This document shows, piece after piece, positions 26,684 to 36,922 of a stretch of 64,000 nucleotides of DNA; position 1 is the first letter of the stretch; each line of letters starts with the position of its first letter. A model generated the notes under the pieces. That model searched no databases. It was not told the origin of the DNA and saw only the letters and a program-made list of their open reading frames with translations. The position numbers were made by a program, and so were the translations under genes. The DNA comes from DATLLN01 sp963720885. GTDB taxonomy: Bacteria; Actinomycetota; Thermoleophilia; Gaiellales; JAICJC01. Location of the stretch: the NCBI GenBank assembly GCA_963720885.1, contig CAVRGW010000006.1:1013172-1077171 (forward strand). Direction: 5' to 3'.

Positions 26684-26919
26684 CGGGGTCTGACCCCGCT
26701 CTGACCCCGGCCGTCACGATTCCGCACCGGTTCGCCGCAGGCGTTCGGCGCCAGCCGGGCGGTTCGTGCCCGCCGGGGCGGCGATCGCCTGCGATCCGCG
26801 ACAAGTCCGCGGAGGAGGCAGCGCCGGGGCGGGGGTTCGTGCGCGAGTTGGTGCGGATCGCGCGTGAATTGGTCGTCAAGCGGGGTCAGACCCCGCTCTG
26901 ACCCGGGTCAGACCCCGGA
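26684..26919. repeat. Palindrome-bounded intergenic element (GGGGTCAGACCCC family)
   Basis: The left end is CGGGGTCTGACCCCG (26684-26698) followed by GCTCTGACCCCGG. The right end is CGGGGTCAGACCCCG (26881-26895) followed by GCTCTGACCCGGG and TCAGACCCCGG. Inside these lie inexact inverted repeats, GATTCCGCACCGGTTCGC and GCGCGAGTTGGTGCGGATC. The block fills the whole gap between the yceI stop and the stop of the converging CoxL-fragment gene and carries no convincing gene. Confidence 0.65.
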
Positions 26920-26921
26920 GG

Positions 26922-27383
26922 TCAGTCCGCGTACACCGCCTGGGCGTCGAGGCCGCCCTCCACGCCGGGCGGAAGCTCGCCGGTGCCGTGTGCGTACATG
27001 GCGAGGTCGGCGATCGTCGCGATCTTCGCCGGGTCGCCTCCGTCGCCGCTCACCCACGCCCCGTTCGACCAGGTGAGCGAGTCCGGCGCCGCCTCGAGCT
27101 GCATGCCCGCGAGCAGCCGCGCCTTGTCGCGGATCCGCTGCGCGGCGGTGCCGACCGCCGCCGGCGTCCCCGGCGACGGCGTCGTGTTATACCCGTGACC
27201 GACGCCGAAGCGGTCGGTATCGGCCGGCACCACCTTGACGTCCAGCGTCGGTACGCCGAGTTCGTGGGCGACGAGCTCCGCATACTGCGGCTCGCTCCCG
27301 TCGGCCTCCGTTGTCAGGCTGAGCACCATCTTGCCGGTGGGATGGACGCGCAGGAAGACCGCGCGGTACGCCTCATTCGCCAT
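26922..27383 (-). CDS. Free-standing fragment of a CoxL-type molybdenum-binding domain
   Basis: These 153 residues align along their length with CoxL residues about 489-632: RVHPTGKMVLSLTTEADG against RVHPSGKAVVSISAQTQG, then AHELGVP, RIRDKARLLAGMQLEAAP and EGGLDAQAVYAD. The Moco-contacting QGQGHET stretch of CoxL is replaced by EADGSEP, and no other molybdenum ligands are present, so it cannot be a catalytic subunit alone. It has its own ATG with GGAGGGCAGC upstream and clean coding sequence, so it looks like a maintained small protein rather than debris. It ends the coupled cox operon. A structural or assembly role is inferred. Confidence 0.7.
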   Translation of the reverse strand: MANEAYRAVFLRVHPTGKMVLSLTTEADGSEPQYAELVAHELGVPTLDVKVVPADTDRFGVGHGYNTTPSPGTPAAVGTAAQRIRDKARLLAGMQLEAAPDSLTWSNGAWVSGDGGDPAKIATIADLAMYAHGTGELPPGVEGGLDAQAVYAD

Positions 27384-27558
27384 TGCTGCCCTCCTTCGAA
27401 TCGGTTGTCGCCAGCCGCTGGCGCTCGTGGTGCGCCGTCAGCGCATTGTGCTCCTCGAGAGCGCAGAACGCCGGCTGCGGCCCGCCCTGCGGATGCGCCG
27501 GGGCCGCCGGCCGGTCACAGCCCGGGTAGATGCAGATCTTGACCTGCGGCTCACTCAT
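27373..27558 (-). CDS. Small Cys/His protein in the cox operon
   Basis: A 61-residue protein, MSEPQVKICIYPGCDRPAAP onward, with cysteines and a histidine (C..CDRP..AH...FC..EH) that could form one zinc site. It overlaps coxE by 8 bases and the CoxL fragment gene by 11, so it is part of the operon. No family function is known. Confidence 0.6.
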   Translation of the reverse strand: MSEPQVKICIYPGCDRPAAPAHPQGGPQPAFCALEEHNALTAHHERQRLATTDSKEGSNGE

Positions 27559-28903
27559 CGGTCACCCACCCCGGCGTCGTATTGCCCTTGCTCGGCCCGT
27601 GGCCGCTGGGCATCGCGACGGAGCTGCCGGCCACCGGCGTCGCGCTCGCCCACGGCTCCGCCTCGTCGACGGGCCCGGCATCCGGGAGCACCGGCGCTGC
27701 GCACTCCACGTCGCCGATGGCCGCCACGACCTCGCCCAGCGCCTGAAAGCTGTGGCCGCTGACCAGCGCGTCGCAGTACGGCATCGCCGCGACCATGCCA
27801 CCGGCGCGCACGCGGAACGACTGCGCGCTGACCCGCGGGTTCACCCAGACGATGCGGTGCGCCAGCCGGGCCAGCCGCTCCATCTCCTGGCCGACCAGCG
27901 TCGGCTCGCCGCGCTCCCAGCCGTCGGACAGGATGACGACCACCGCTCCGCGGGCCATGCCGCGGCGGCCGTGCCGGTCGTTGAACTCCTTCAGCGCGTC
28001 GCCGATCCGCGTGCCGCTCGACCAGTCGGGCGCCGTCGCCGCGGCCCGCTGCATCGCCCGTTCGGGGTTGCGCGCGGCCAGCGCGCGCGTCACCCGCGTC
28101 AGCTGCGTGGCGAACACGAACGCCTCGGTGTTCGGCCCGGCGGCGGCCGCGCAGGTGAGGAACTGCAGGTAGGCCCGTGCGTACGGCTCCATCGAGCCGG
28201 AGATGTCGCAGAGCACGACCAGCCGCCGGGGCACCGAGCGCCGCCGCCGGCGCGCCAGCCGGATCGGCTCTCCGGCCGTGCGCAGGCTCGTGCGCAGCGT
28301 CCGCCGGAGATCGATCCGCCGCCCGTGGCGCGCCCGCTCGACCCGTCGCGTGCGGCGCTGCGGCGTGGCCAGCCGCAGGCGGGACATCAGCTCGTAGAGC
28401 TGTGCGAGCTCGTGTGGGTCGAGGCTCTCGAAGCTGCGCTCGGCGAGTCGCTCCTCGCCGCTTGCCAGCGCCAGCGGGATGTCGACCGGCGGCCGGTCGT
28501 CGTCGCCATCCGACGGTGCGGGCGCCCCCCACATGCCCTGCTCCTGCGCGGCGCCCTCGGCGGCGCTGCTCGACGACACCGGCGCCCGCTGCTCCTCCTC
28601 GGCGGCCGTCACATGCTGCTCGTCTGGCTCGAACGCCTGGTCGGGACGGCCGTCGCCGAACACCTCGCGAAACGCCCGGTCGAAGATCCGCACCTCCGCC
28701 GGGTCTGTGACCAGCACCGAGCGCATCGTCCAGTACAGCCGCCGCCGGGACTCCGGGCGAACGATCGTCAGCGCTCGGGCGACGTCGGCCGACCGCGCGG
28801 GCGTCACCGGCATCCCCGCCTCGTGCAGCCGCCGCGCGAACGCGCCGGCCACGGCCGGCAGGTCGAGCTCGACGGTCTCGACGCCGAACGCCCGATCAGC
28901 CAC
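27551..28903 (-). CDS. coxE: CoxE: von Willebrand factor A domain protein
   Basis: A 450-residue CoxE-like protein. The N-terminal 200 residues are helical and acidic. The C-terminal VWA domain carries the metal-ion-dependent adhesion site in VVLCDISGSMEPYARAYLQF (DxSGS) and later TDLDS-like loops in VVVILSDGWERGEP. CoxE partners the AAA+ ATPase CoxD; together they are needed to mature the CuSMoO2 centre of CO dehydrogenase (known for Afipia carboxidovorans). The GTG start at 28903 overlaps coxD by 8 bases. Confidence 0.85.
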   Translation of the reverse strand: MADRAFGVETVELDLPAVAGAFARRLHEAGMPVTPARSADVARALTIVRPESRRRLYWTMRSVLVTDPAEVRIFDRAFREVFGDGRPDQAFEPDEQHVTAAEEEQRAPVSSSSAAEGAAQEQGMWGAPAPSDGDDDRPPVDIPLALASGEERLAERSFESLDPHELAQLYELMSRLRLATPQRRTRRVERARHGRRIDLRRTLRTSLRTAGEPIRLARRRRRSVPRRLVVLCDISGSMEPYARAYLQFLTCAAAAGPNTEAFVFATQLTRVTRALAARNPERAMQRAAATAPDWSSGTRIGDALKEFNDRHGRRGMARGAVVVILSDGWERGEPTLVGQEMERLARLAHRIVWVNPRVSAQSFRVRAGGMVAAMPYCDALVSGHSFQALGEVVAAIGDVECAAPVLPDAGPVDEAEPWASATPVAGSSVAMPSGHGPSKGNTTPGWVTDE

Positions 28904-29819
28904 GGCGCGTCACCAGATCCTCGAGGCCGGCCTCGCGCACCAGCTCCTGGTCCTCCTCGTACTTGAGCACCGAGCCCAGCGTCCGGCCGGCGATCCCCGC
29001 ATCCAGCGTCTCGACGCCCAGCAGCTGCAGCGCCGACAGCCAGTCGATCGCCTCGGCGATCCCCGGCGGCTTCTGCACGTCCGTGTCGCGCAGCCGCGAG
29101 ACGGCGTCGGCGACCTGCACCGCCAGCGTCGGCGACGAGCCGCGAACGCGCCGGCGGATGATGTCGACGGCCCGGGCGGTGTCCGGGTAGTCGATCCAGT
29201 GGTACAGGCACCGCCGCTTGACCGCGTCGTGCAGATCGCGCGTGCGGTTGGACGTCAGCACGATCGCCGGCGGGTGCGTCGCCCGGATCGTCCCCAGCTC
29301 GGGAATCGTCACGGCCGCCTCGGCCAGCAGCTCGAGCAGGAACGCCTCGAAGTCGTCATCGGCGCGATCGATCTCGTCGATCAGCAGCACGGCCGGCCGG
29401 GGGCCGGGATGCTCGAGCGCCTGCAGCAGCGGCCGCCGGATCAGGTATTCGGGCCGGAACAGGTCGTCCTCGCTGACCGACGAGCCGCCCGCGTCGGCCA
29501 GCCGGATGCTGAGCAGCTGGCGCGGGTAGTTCCACTCGTACAGCGCCTCGGCGGCATCGATGCCCTCGTAGCACTGGAGCCGGACCAGAGGCGTGTCGAG
29601 CACTGCTGCCAGCGCCCGCGCGGCCTCCGTCTTGCCGACCCCGGCCTCGCCCTCCAGCAGCAGCGGCTGGGGCAGGCGGACGCTGAGGAAGAGCGACGTC
29701 GCCAGGCCCTCGTCGACCAGGTAGTCCACGCCGGCCAGCCGAACTGCCAGCGTCTCGATGTCGGGGACGAGTGCGCGGACCTCGTCCGCCGCGTCACCCG
29801 TGACGAGCGGCGGCGTCAT
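28896..29819 (-). CDS. coxD: CoxD: MoxR-type AAA+ ATPase
   Basis: A 307-residue MoxR-family ATPase. Walker A LLEGEAGVGKTEAARALA, Walker B AVLLIDEIDRADDDFEAFLL, sensor region PPAIVLTSNRTRDLHDAVKR and arginine-finger segment RRCLYHWIDYP are all present. In carboxydotrophs CoxD unfolds or remodels apo-CO dehydrogenase so that the sulfur and copper of the active site can be inserted. It is followed by coxE (8-base overlap) and overlaps the XdhC-like gene by 26 bases. Confidence 0.88.
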   Translation of the reverse strand: MTPPLVTGDAADEVRALVPDIETLAVRLAGVDYLVDEGLATSLFLSVRLPQPLLLEGEAGVGKTEAARALAAVLDTPLVRLQCYEGIDAAEALYEWNYPRQLLSIRLADAGGSSVSEDDLFRPEYLIRRPLLQALEHPGPRPAVLLIDEIDRADDDFEAFLLELLAEAAVTIPELGTIRATHPPAIVLTSNRTRDLHDAVKRRCLYHWIDYPDTARAVDIIRRRVRGSSPTLAVQVADAVSRLRDTDVQKPPGIAEAIDWLSALQLLGVETLDAGIAGRTLGSVLKYEEDQELVREAGLEDLVTRRG

Positions 29820-30752
29820 GCGGCTCCTGCGCTTCGAACCTGGCCTTGCACCCGTCGCAGCAGAAGTAGACGGTCTCGCCGTTGCGCACCGACGACGGCG
29901 TCGACGCGGTGACGGCGACGGTCATGCCGCAGATCGGGTCGACCGCCAGCGGCGGCCCCTCGCCTTCCGCCTGCGCAGGCAACGAGCGCGCCCGGGATGC
30001 TCCGGTGGGATGCCGGTGCCGCGCGGCGACGATGCCGGCGAGGATCGAGACCGCAACCTCACCCGGCGTTCGCGCTCCGATATCGAGGCCCGCCGGCACG
30101 TCGATCCGGGCCAGCTGCTCGTCCGGCACGCCGTCGGCGCGAAGCTCCGCCAGCACCCCGGTGCCGCGCTTGGGGGATGCCACCAGGCCGACGTACGGCA
30201 GCTCCGCCTCGAGCCCGAGGCGCAGGGTGTGCAGCTCGTCGCGGCCGTGCGCGGCGACGACCAGAGCCAGGTCGCCGGGGTGGGGGTCGAGGTGCTCGCC
30301 GTCGGCCGCGGTGACGGCGAAGCCGAGCTCGCCGCCCACCCGCACCAGCGCGCGTGCGATCGGCGTGTCCCCGACCACAAGCACTCGCGCGGCCGGCAGC
30401 ACCGGCTCGAGGAACACCTCGATCGCGCCGCCCGAGAGGCACGGGTTCTGCACGGTGACCGAGCCGTCGGCGCCGGACACGTCGTCCGCCGTGCCGCCGT
30501 CGTCCTCGTCGAACGGGAGGATCCGCAGCAGCACCGCCTCGCCGGTCTGCATCGACTTCAGGGCGTACGCGCGGACGCTGTGCTCGGTGCATTCACCGCC
30601 GACGAAGCCCTCCATGCTGCCGTCGGCGAGGACGAGGGCGACGTCGCCGGCCGTCACGCTGGTCGGCCGCTGGGCGCGGACGACGGTGGCGGTCGCGAAG
30701 ACCACCCCCTGGTCGGCGAGCTCCTGGGCGCGCCGCGACATGGCGGCGCTGA

Positions 30753-30756
<4 letters not shown>
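29794..30756 (-). CDS. XdhC/CoxI-family protein with C-terminal YHS domain
   Basis: A 320-residue fusion. The N-terminal XdhC_CoxI domain (VVFATATVVRAQRPTSVTAG, GFVGGECTEHSVRAYALKSM) and the Rossmann part (ARVLVVGDTPIARALVRVGG, YVGLVASPKRGTG) are typical of factors that bind or sulfurylate molybdenum cofactor for xanthine dehydrogenase-family enzymes. The last 50 residues form a YHS domain (DPICGMTVAVTASTPSSVRN, then YFCCDGCKARFE) that can bind a metal such as copper. That fits an enzyme whose active site is Cu-S-Mo. The ATG overlaps the coxL stop (ATGA). Confidence 0.82.
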
Positions 30757-33136
<2,380 letters not shown>

Positions 33137-33137
<1 letters not shown>

Positions 33138-33625
33138 CAGGTGGTCTCCTGTCGTGCTGCCGTCTCGTGCTCGGCCGCCCAGCGCACCGCGGCCACGATG
33201 TTCTTGTATCCGGTGCAGCGGCAGATCGAGCCGGAGATCGCGACGCGTATCTCATGATCGGTCGGATCGGGGTTCTCGTCGAGCAGAGCCCGTGTGGTCA
33301 TCAGCATCCCCGGTGTGCAGAACCCGCACTGGAGGGCGTGCATCTCGTGGAATCCCTGCTGGATCGGATCGAGCTCGCCGTCCCGCTCGAGCGACTCGAC
33401 GGTGCGCACCTCGTGGCCGTCGCACATCGCGGCCAGGATGGTGCAGGACTTGACCGGCGTGCCGTCGAGCTGCACGACGCACGCGCCGCAGTTCGACGTA
33501 TCGCAGCCCCAGTGGGTGCCCGTCAGGTCGAGCGTCTCGCGGATGAAGTGCACGAGCAGCATGCGCGGCTCGATCTCGCGGGAGACCTGCTCGCCGTTGA
33601 CTGTCATCGAGACGTTGATGGTCAT
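33137..33625 (-). CDS. coxS: CoxS: CO dehydrogenase [2Fe-2S] small subunit
   Basis: A 162-residue iron-sulfur subunit. The N-terminal ferredoxin-type cluster cysteines are in THWGCDTSNCGACVVQLDG and KSCTIL; the second cluster cysteines lie in HALQCGFCTPGMLM and SGSICRCTGYKNIV. It carries electrons from the molybdenum centre to the FAD of CoxM. Its stop overlaps the coxL ATG as TGATG, and its start overlaps the coxM stop by 4 bases. Confidence 0.95.
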
Positions 33626-34497
33626 GCCTCCTGGCCTTGCGCACGCGCCGTGGCCCGGCGCAACGCGCGGTGGGTGAGCACACCCGCGAGATGCCGCTTG
33701 TAGTCGACCGGGCCGCGTCCGTCCGGGGTCGGCGAGCAGTCCTCGGATGCGATCTGCGCGGCTTGTGCGAACAGCTCCTCGCTCGGCGCCTTGCCGCGGA
33801 GCAGCTCCTCGGCCCGGCTCAGATGAATCGTCGTCAGCCCGACGGCGCTCAGCGCGATGCCGGCATCGGCGATCGCGCCGCCGTCCAGCCAGACGGCGGC
33901 CGATGAGGCTGCGATCGCCCAGTCGCCCGCGCGCCGCTCGACCTTCTCATGCGCGCTGCCCGCGCCCGGCCGCAGCGGGATCCGCACCTCGGTCAGCATC
34001 TCGGCGGCGCCGACGGCGGTCATGTACGGCCCGACGTGGAACTCGTCCATACTCACGATACGTTCGCCGCCCGATCCTCGGATCACCGTCTGTGCCTTGA
34101 CCGCGGTGCAGACGGATGACAGGTCCTCGGCCGCGTCGGCCTGGCACAGCGAGCCGCCGATCGTGCCGCGGTTGCGCACCACGGGGTCGGCGATCACCTG
34201 CTCCGCGTCACGGAACACCGGCAGGTGGCGCGCCAGCACGTCGGAGCCCAGCAGGTCGACGTGGCGGGTCAGCGCGCCGATCCGGATCTCACCCGGCTCG
34301 TCGCGGATGTAGGACAGCTCGCCCAGGTCGTTGATGTCGATCAGGTGCTCCGGATTCGCCAGGCGGAGCTTCATCATCGGCAGCAGGCTGTGGCCGCCGG
34401 CGATGATCCGTGCCTCGGGGCCGAGCCGCTCGAGCGACGCGATCGCGCCCTCGACGCTCGTCGCGCGCTCATACTCGAACGCTGCGGGAGTCTGCAC
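33622..34497 (-). CDS. coxM: CoxM: CO dehydrogenase FAD-binding medium subunit
   Basis: A 291-residue subunit of the FAD-binding CODH/xanthine dehydrogenase family. The flavin motifs IIAGGHSLLPMMKLRLANPE and NRGTIGGSLCQADAAEDLSS are clear. It accepts electrons from CoxS and passes them to the membrane quinone pool. The GTG start at 34497 lies 12 bases after the last of five small membrane-protein genes, so the membrane proteins and the enzyme are made from one transcript. Confidence 0.93.
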   Translation of the reverse strand: MQTPAAFEYERATSVEGAIASLERLGPEARIIAGGHSLLPMMKLRLANPEHLIDINDLGELSYIRDEPGEIRIGALTRHVDLLGSDVLARHLPVFRDAEQVIADPVVRNRGTIGGSLCQADAAEDLSSVCTAVKAQTVIRGSGGERIVSMDEFHVGPYMTAVGAAEMLTEVRIPLRPGAGSAHEKVERRAGDWAIAASSAAVWLDGGAIADAGIALSAVGLTTIHLSRAEELLRGKAPSEELFAQAAQIASEDCSPTPDGRGPVDYKRHLAGVLTHRALRRATARAQGQEA

Positions 34498-34509
34498 CCT
34501 GTGCTCCTT

Positions 34510-35139
34510 TCACGAATCGTGCGTGGCGGGTTTCGCGGGGAGCCGCTTGCGGGGCTGCCCGATGTCGTCGCGCTGCTCGTACTGCACGGGCGCATCGGCT
34601 CCGATCACCGGCGAGCGTGGCAGCTTCTCGGGCCGCGTGTTGCGGACGTCGCGGTAGAGCTTGCCGGCCGATGCGCTCGAGTACTGCGTGTCGCGGAGCG
34701 CCGCTCCAGCCGGATTGGCCATCGCGATCGGCGCCTCGCGGCCGAGCCGCGCGAGCGTCAGCGTGCCCTTCGTGTACACCTCGCCGATCCGCGGCGCCAC
34801 GATCTCCGTGCTCTGGGGGAAGTTGCGGAGTCCCGCGGCGGCGGCGCCCGGGTACAGGCCGTCCACCAGGCCGACGGCGTCCTCCAGCCCGGCCTTCTTG
34901 ACCAGCAGCCCCTCGAGCATGTCGACGCCGGCGTCGAGGTCGGCGTTGATCGCGTTGACAACCTCGCCGACCGGCGCGGTCTTCTCGACGATCTCCGTGA
35001 CGTTCCTGATGGTGACGTCGAGCCCCGTGGTGATCTTCTGGAGCTCGAGGATCGTCATGACCAGGTAGTAGACGAGCGCCAGGATGATCAGCAGGAAGGC
35101 GACGATCATGCCGGTTCCGGGTCCGATTGCAAGCACCAT
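34510..35139 (-). CDS. Membrane-anchored hypothetical protein 5 of the cox leader operon
   Basis: A 209-residue protein with one N-terminal membrane helix (GMIVAFLLIILALVYYLVMT, residues about 10-29), a helical region (ITTGLDVTIRNVTEIVEKTA, VVNAINADLDAGVDMLEGLL) and a long polar, Pro/Arg-rich tail. It is the largest of the five small proteins and lies 12 bases upstream of coxM. No family is recognised. Its tail could dock the CO dehydrogenase complex; this is inference from position and topology. Confidence 0.65.
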   Translation of the reverse strand: MVLAIGPGTGMIVAFLLIILALVYYLVMTILELQKITTGLDVTIRNVTEIVEKTAPVGEVVNAINADLDAGVDMLEGLLVKKAGLEDAVGLVDGLYPGAAAAGLRNFPQSTEIVAPRIGEVYTKGTLTLARLGREAPIAMANPAGAALRDTQYSSASAGKLYRDVRNTRPEKLPRSPVIGADAPVQYEQRDDIGQPRKRLPAKPATHDS

Positions 35140-35152
35140 GGTCGTCCTCCTC

Positions 35153-35410
35153 TCAGGCGTCGTCGATGATCACGTCGAGCGAGCCGCCGTAGTTGGCGAC
35201 TCCGGCAACAGTCTGCGAAACCTGCTCCTTGGTCGTCAGGAGCAGCGGTACGGCGTCCAGATCCTTCGATGCAGCGGCCGAGACGCGGGTGATCTCGTCG
35301 ACGCTGGGCGTGATGCTGCGGGCGGCCGTCAGCACGCCGTACAGCAGGTAGATCACGACCGGGAGCACGACCAGCACGAGCAGGGCGTCGGCGATCCACC
35401 AGAGCGTCAC
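35153..35410 (-). CDS. Small single-helix membrane protein 4
   Basis: 85 residues: one N-terminal membrane helix (WWIADALLVLVVLPVVIYLL) followed by an amphipathic stretch (ITRVSAAASKDLDAVPLLLT) of coiled-coil character. The GTG start at 35410 overlaps the preceding stop by 4 bases. The design is the same as in the neighbouring small proteins: anchor plus cytoplasmic helix of similar length. Confidence 0.65.
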   Translation of the reverse strand: MTLWWIADALLVLVVLPVVIYLLYGVLTAARSITPSVDEITRVSAAASKDLDAVPLLLTTKEQVSQTVAGVANYGGSLDVIIDDA

Positions 35411-35682
35411 TTCGGCCTCCTGTCCGCGACCACCGAGGCCTTGCGGGCGATGCCCGGCAGCGCTCCAAGGATGATCTCGAACTGCGAGTTGATGGCCTTC
35501 ACCGACTCCTCGAGTGGGCGCAGGTGCTGCGACTCGACCCCGTCCAGCGCCGACGCCAGCGTCGCCAGGCCGGCCGAGGTGCGCTCGAGGCTACGGCGGA
35601 CGACGATCAGCGCGGCGGCGAGCACGGCCACCACGACCACCGCCAGCAGCACGCTGAGGACGATCAGGAGATTCTGGCTCAT
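35407..35682 (-). CDS. Small single-helix membrane protein 3
   Basis: 91 residues: membrane helix LLIVLSVLLAVVVVAVLAAA near the N-terminus, then RRSLERTSAGLATLASALDG and a helix with EESVKAINSQFEIILGALPG. The ATG overlaps the previous stop by ATGA. No family is recognised. The helical tail resembles the partner-binding helices of methyl-accepting or HAMP-like proteins in composition only. Confidence 0.65.
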   Translation of the reverse strand: MSQNLLIVLSVLLAVVVVAVLAAALIVVRRSLERTSAGLATLASALDGVESQHLRPLEESVKAINSQFEIILGALPGIARKASVVADRRPK

Positions 35683-35969
35683 TGCCCGTCCTGCCCGAAG
35701 CCGTCGGTCAGGGCGTTCATGTAGCCGTCCTGGACGATCGCCTCGTCGATGATCTCGCCCAGCACCGGCGCGGTCGCCTGGAGCTGGGGGATGTAGGCCG
35801 TGTTGCCGGCGACCGCGGTGGCCACCACCAGCAGGCCGTCGACGGACTTCTCGATGCTGGTCACGGTGCGGACGAGCACGATCAGCAGGAACGCAACGAC
35901 CAGGGCCGCGACCAGCCCGATCCCCAGCGAGATCGCCCAGTAGGTGTGGCTGGAGACCAGCAGCGTCAT
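35679..35969 (-). CDS. Small single-helix membrane protein 2
   Basis: 96 residues: membrane helix (WAISLGIGLVAALVVAFLLI), then a helix SIEKSVDGLLVVATAVAGNT and an acidic end (DGYMNALTDGFGQDGQ). The ATG overlaps the stop of the first gene by 4 bases. It shares the layout, but little sequence, with its neighbours, so the five could be diverged paralogues or subunits of one assembly. Confidence 0.65.
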   Translation of the reverse strand: MTLLVSSHTYWAISLGIGLVAALVVAFLLIVLVRTVTSIEKSVDGLLVVATAVAGNTAYIPQLQATAPVLGEIIDEAIVQDGYMNALTDGFGQDGQ

Positions 35970-36226
35970 CTACCCACCGCCACCTTCCGCAGCGCGCGAG
36001 CCGAGTGCAGGATGCGCACGCCCGAGTCGTTGATCCTGGCGATCCCCGACAGCTCGCCGGTCTGATCGCGGACGACGCCGACCGCGTCAACCGCGTCCCG
36101 CGCCTGGCGATCGATGCGCATCGCGAGCGCAACGATCGTGATCACGATCACCGCCGCGACGGCGACCACGACCACGCCCAGCCCGATTCCAAGCAGCCAC
36201 TGCCCGGAGGTGGAGATCAGGAGCAT
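35966..36226 (-). CDS. Small single-helix membrane protein 1 (first gene of the cox operon)
   Basis: 86 residues: a membrane helix (LLGIGLGVVVVAVAAVIVIT) followed by a helical tail (MRIDRQARDAVDAVGVVRDQ). The ATG at 36226, behind GAAGGACG, is preferred over the TTG at 36229. A TATAGT hexamer 51-56 bases upstream may be the operon promoter. It is the first of about twelve genes in a row on this strand with overlaps or gaps of at most 14 bases. Confidence 0.65.
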   Translation of the reverse strand: MLLISTSGQWLLGIGLGVVVVAVAAVIVITIVALAMRIDRQARDAVDAVGVVRDQTGELSGIARINDSGVRILHSARALRKVAVGR

Positions 36227-36276
36227 CAAGACGTCCTTCGTTCGCCGGATGTACGAGGTCGCGATGACCGGAAATC

Positions 36277-36306
36277 ACTATACAGCGCAAGCACCCTGCG
36301 AAACAG
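36277..36306 (-). promoter_or_regulatory. Possible promoter of the cox operon
   Basis: On the minus strand TATAGT (36282-36277) is a good -10 hexamer. The -35 region falls in a small hairpin CCCTG-TTTCG-CAGGG and is not consensus, so an activator may be required. It is placed about 50 bases before the first small membrane-protein gene. Confidence 0.35.
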
Positions 36307-36337
36307 GGCGCGCTTCCGGCGGGCGCCGGCGGTCTGT

Positions 36338-36847
36338 TCAGGAGGCGGCCGGCGGGTCCTTGGACGCGCAGCGCGGGTCGTGGTACGCCGCCAGCGCGGA
36401 GAGGAGGCCGTACAGCGCGCGGCGCTGATCGGCGTCCAGCGGCACCAGGAGGTCGTCCTCCATCTGCGCCACGATCGCCCGCAGCTCCTCGAGCTTGTCG
36501 CGCCCGGCCGGCGTCAGCTTGACGACGTGGCGGCGGCGGTCCTGCGGGTCACGCTTGCGGATCACGAGCTCCCGCTCCTCGAGCTCGTCCAGCAGCCGGA
36601 CTATGAGGCTGCGGTCGTAGCCGAGGGCGTCGGCGATCTGCGCCTGGGTCTCGCGCGGGTCCTCCTCGAGCAGCGCCAGCACGGCGAAGTGGAACGCGCT
36701 CAGCCCGGTGCCTTCGAACGCCTGGTGCGACTTGTCCTTGGCCGCGAAGCCGAGCCGCTTGAGCAGGAACGTCGTGCTCGACAGCAGCTCCTTGGGCGGG
36801 CCGGGGAGGTGCGCCGGGGAGGCCGTGTGTGCGTCTGTGAGGTTCAT
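36338..36847 (-). CDS. MarR-family regulator, divergent from an efflux pump
   Basis: A 169-residue winged-helix regulator: ETQAQIADALGYDRSLIVRL and LVIRKRDPQDRRRHVVKLTP are the recognition helix and wing of MarR. Dimerisation helices flank the domain. It is divergent from an MFS drug transporter with 75 bases between, the standard arrangement for a ligand-released repressor of an efflux gene. A CGATAG/CTATCG inverted repeat lies in the shared promoter region. Confidence 0.85.
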   Translation of the reverse strand: MNLTDAHTASPAHLPGPPKELLSSTTFLLKRLGFAAKDKSHQAFEGTGLSAFHFAVLALLEEDPRETQAQIADALGYDRSLIVRLLDELEERELVIRKRDPQDRRRHVVKLTPAGRDKLEELRAIVAQMEDDLLVPLDADQRRALYGLLSALAAYHDPRCASKDPPAAS

Positions 36848-36868
36848 CGCTTCGAAGTGTAGCGCATG

Positions 36869-36890
36869 CGATAGTCATCCTGTGCTATCG
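36869..36890. promoter_or_regulatory. MarR operator-like inverted repeat
   Basis: CGATAG (36869-36874) and CTATCG (36885-36890) form an inverted repeat with ten bases between, inside the 75-bp divergent promoter region of the marR and MFS genes. Confidence 0.5.
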
Positions 36891-36922
36891 TAGGTCACAT
36901 CAACGATCTAGGAGATCAATAA

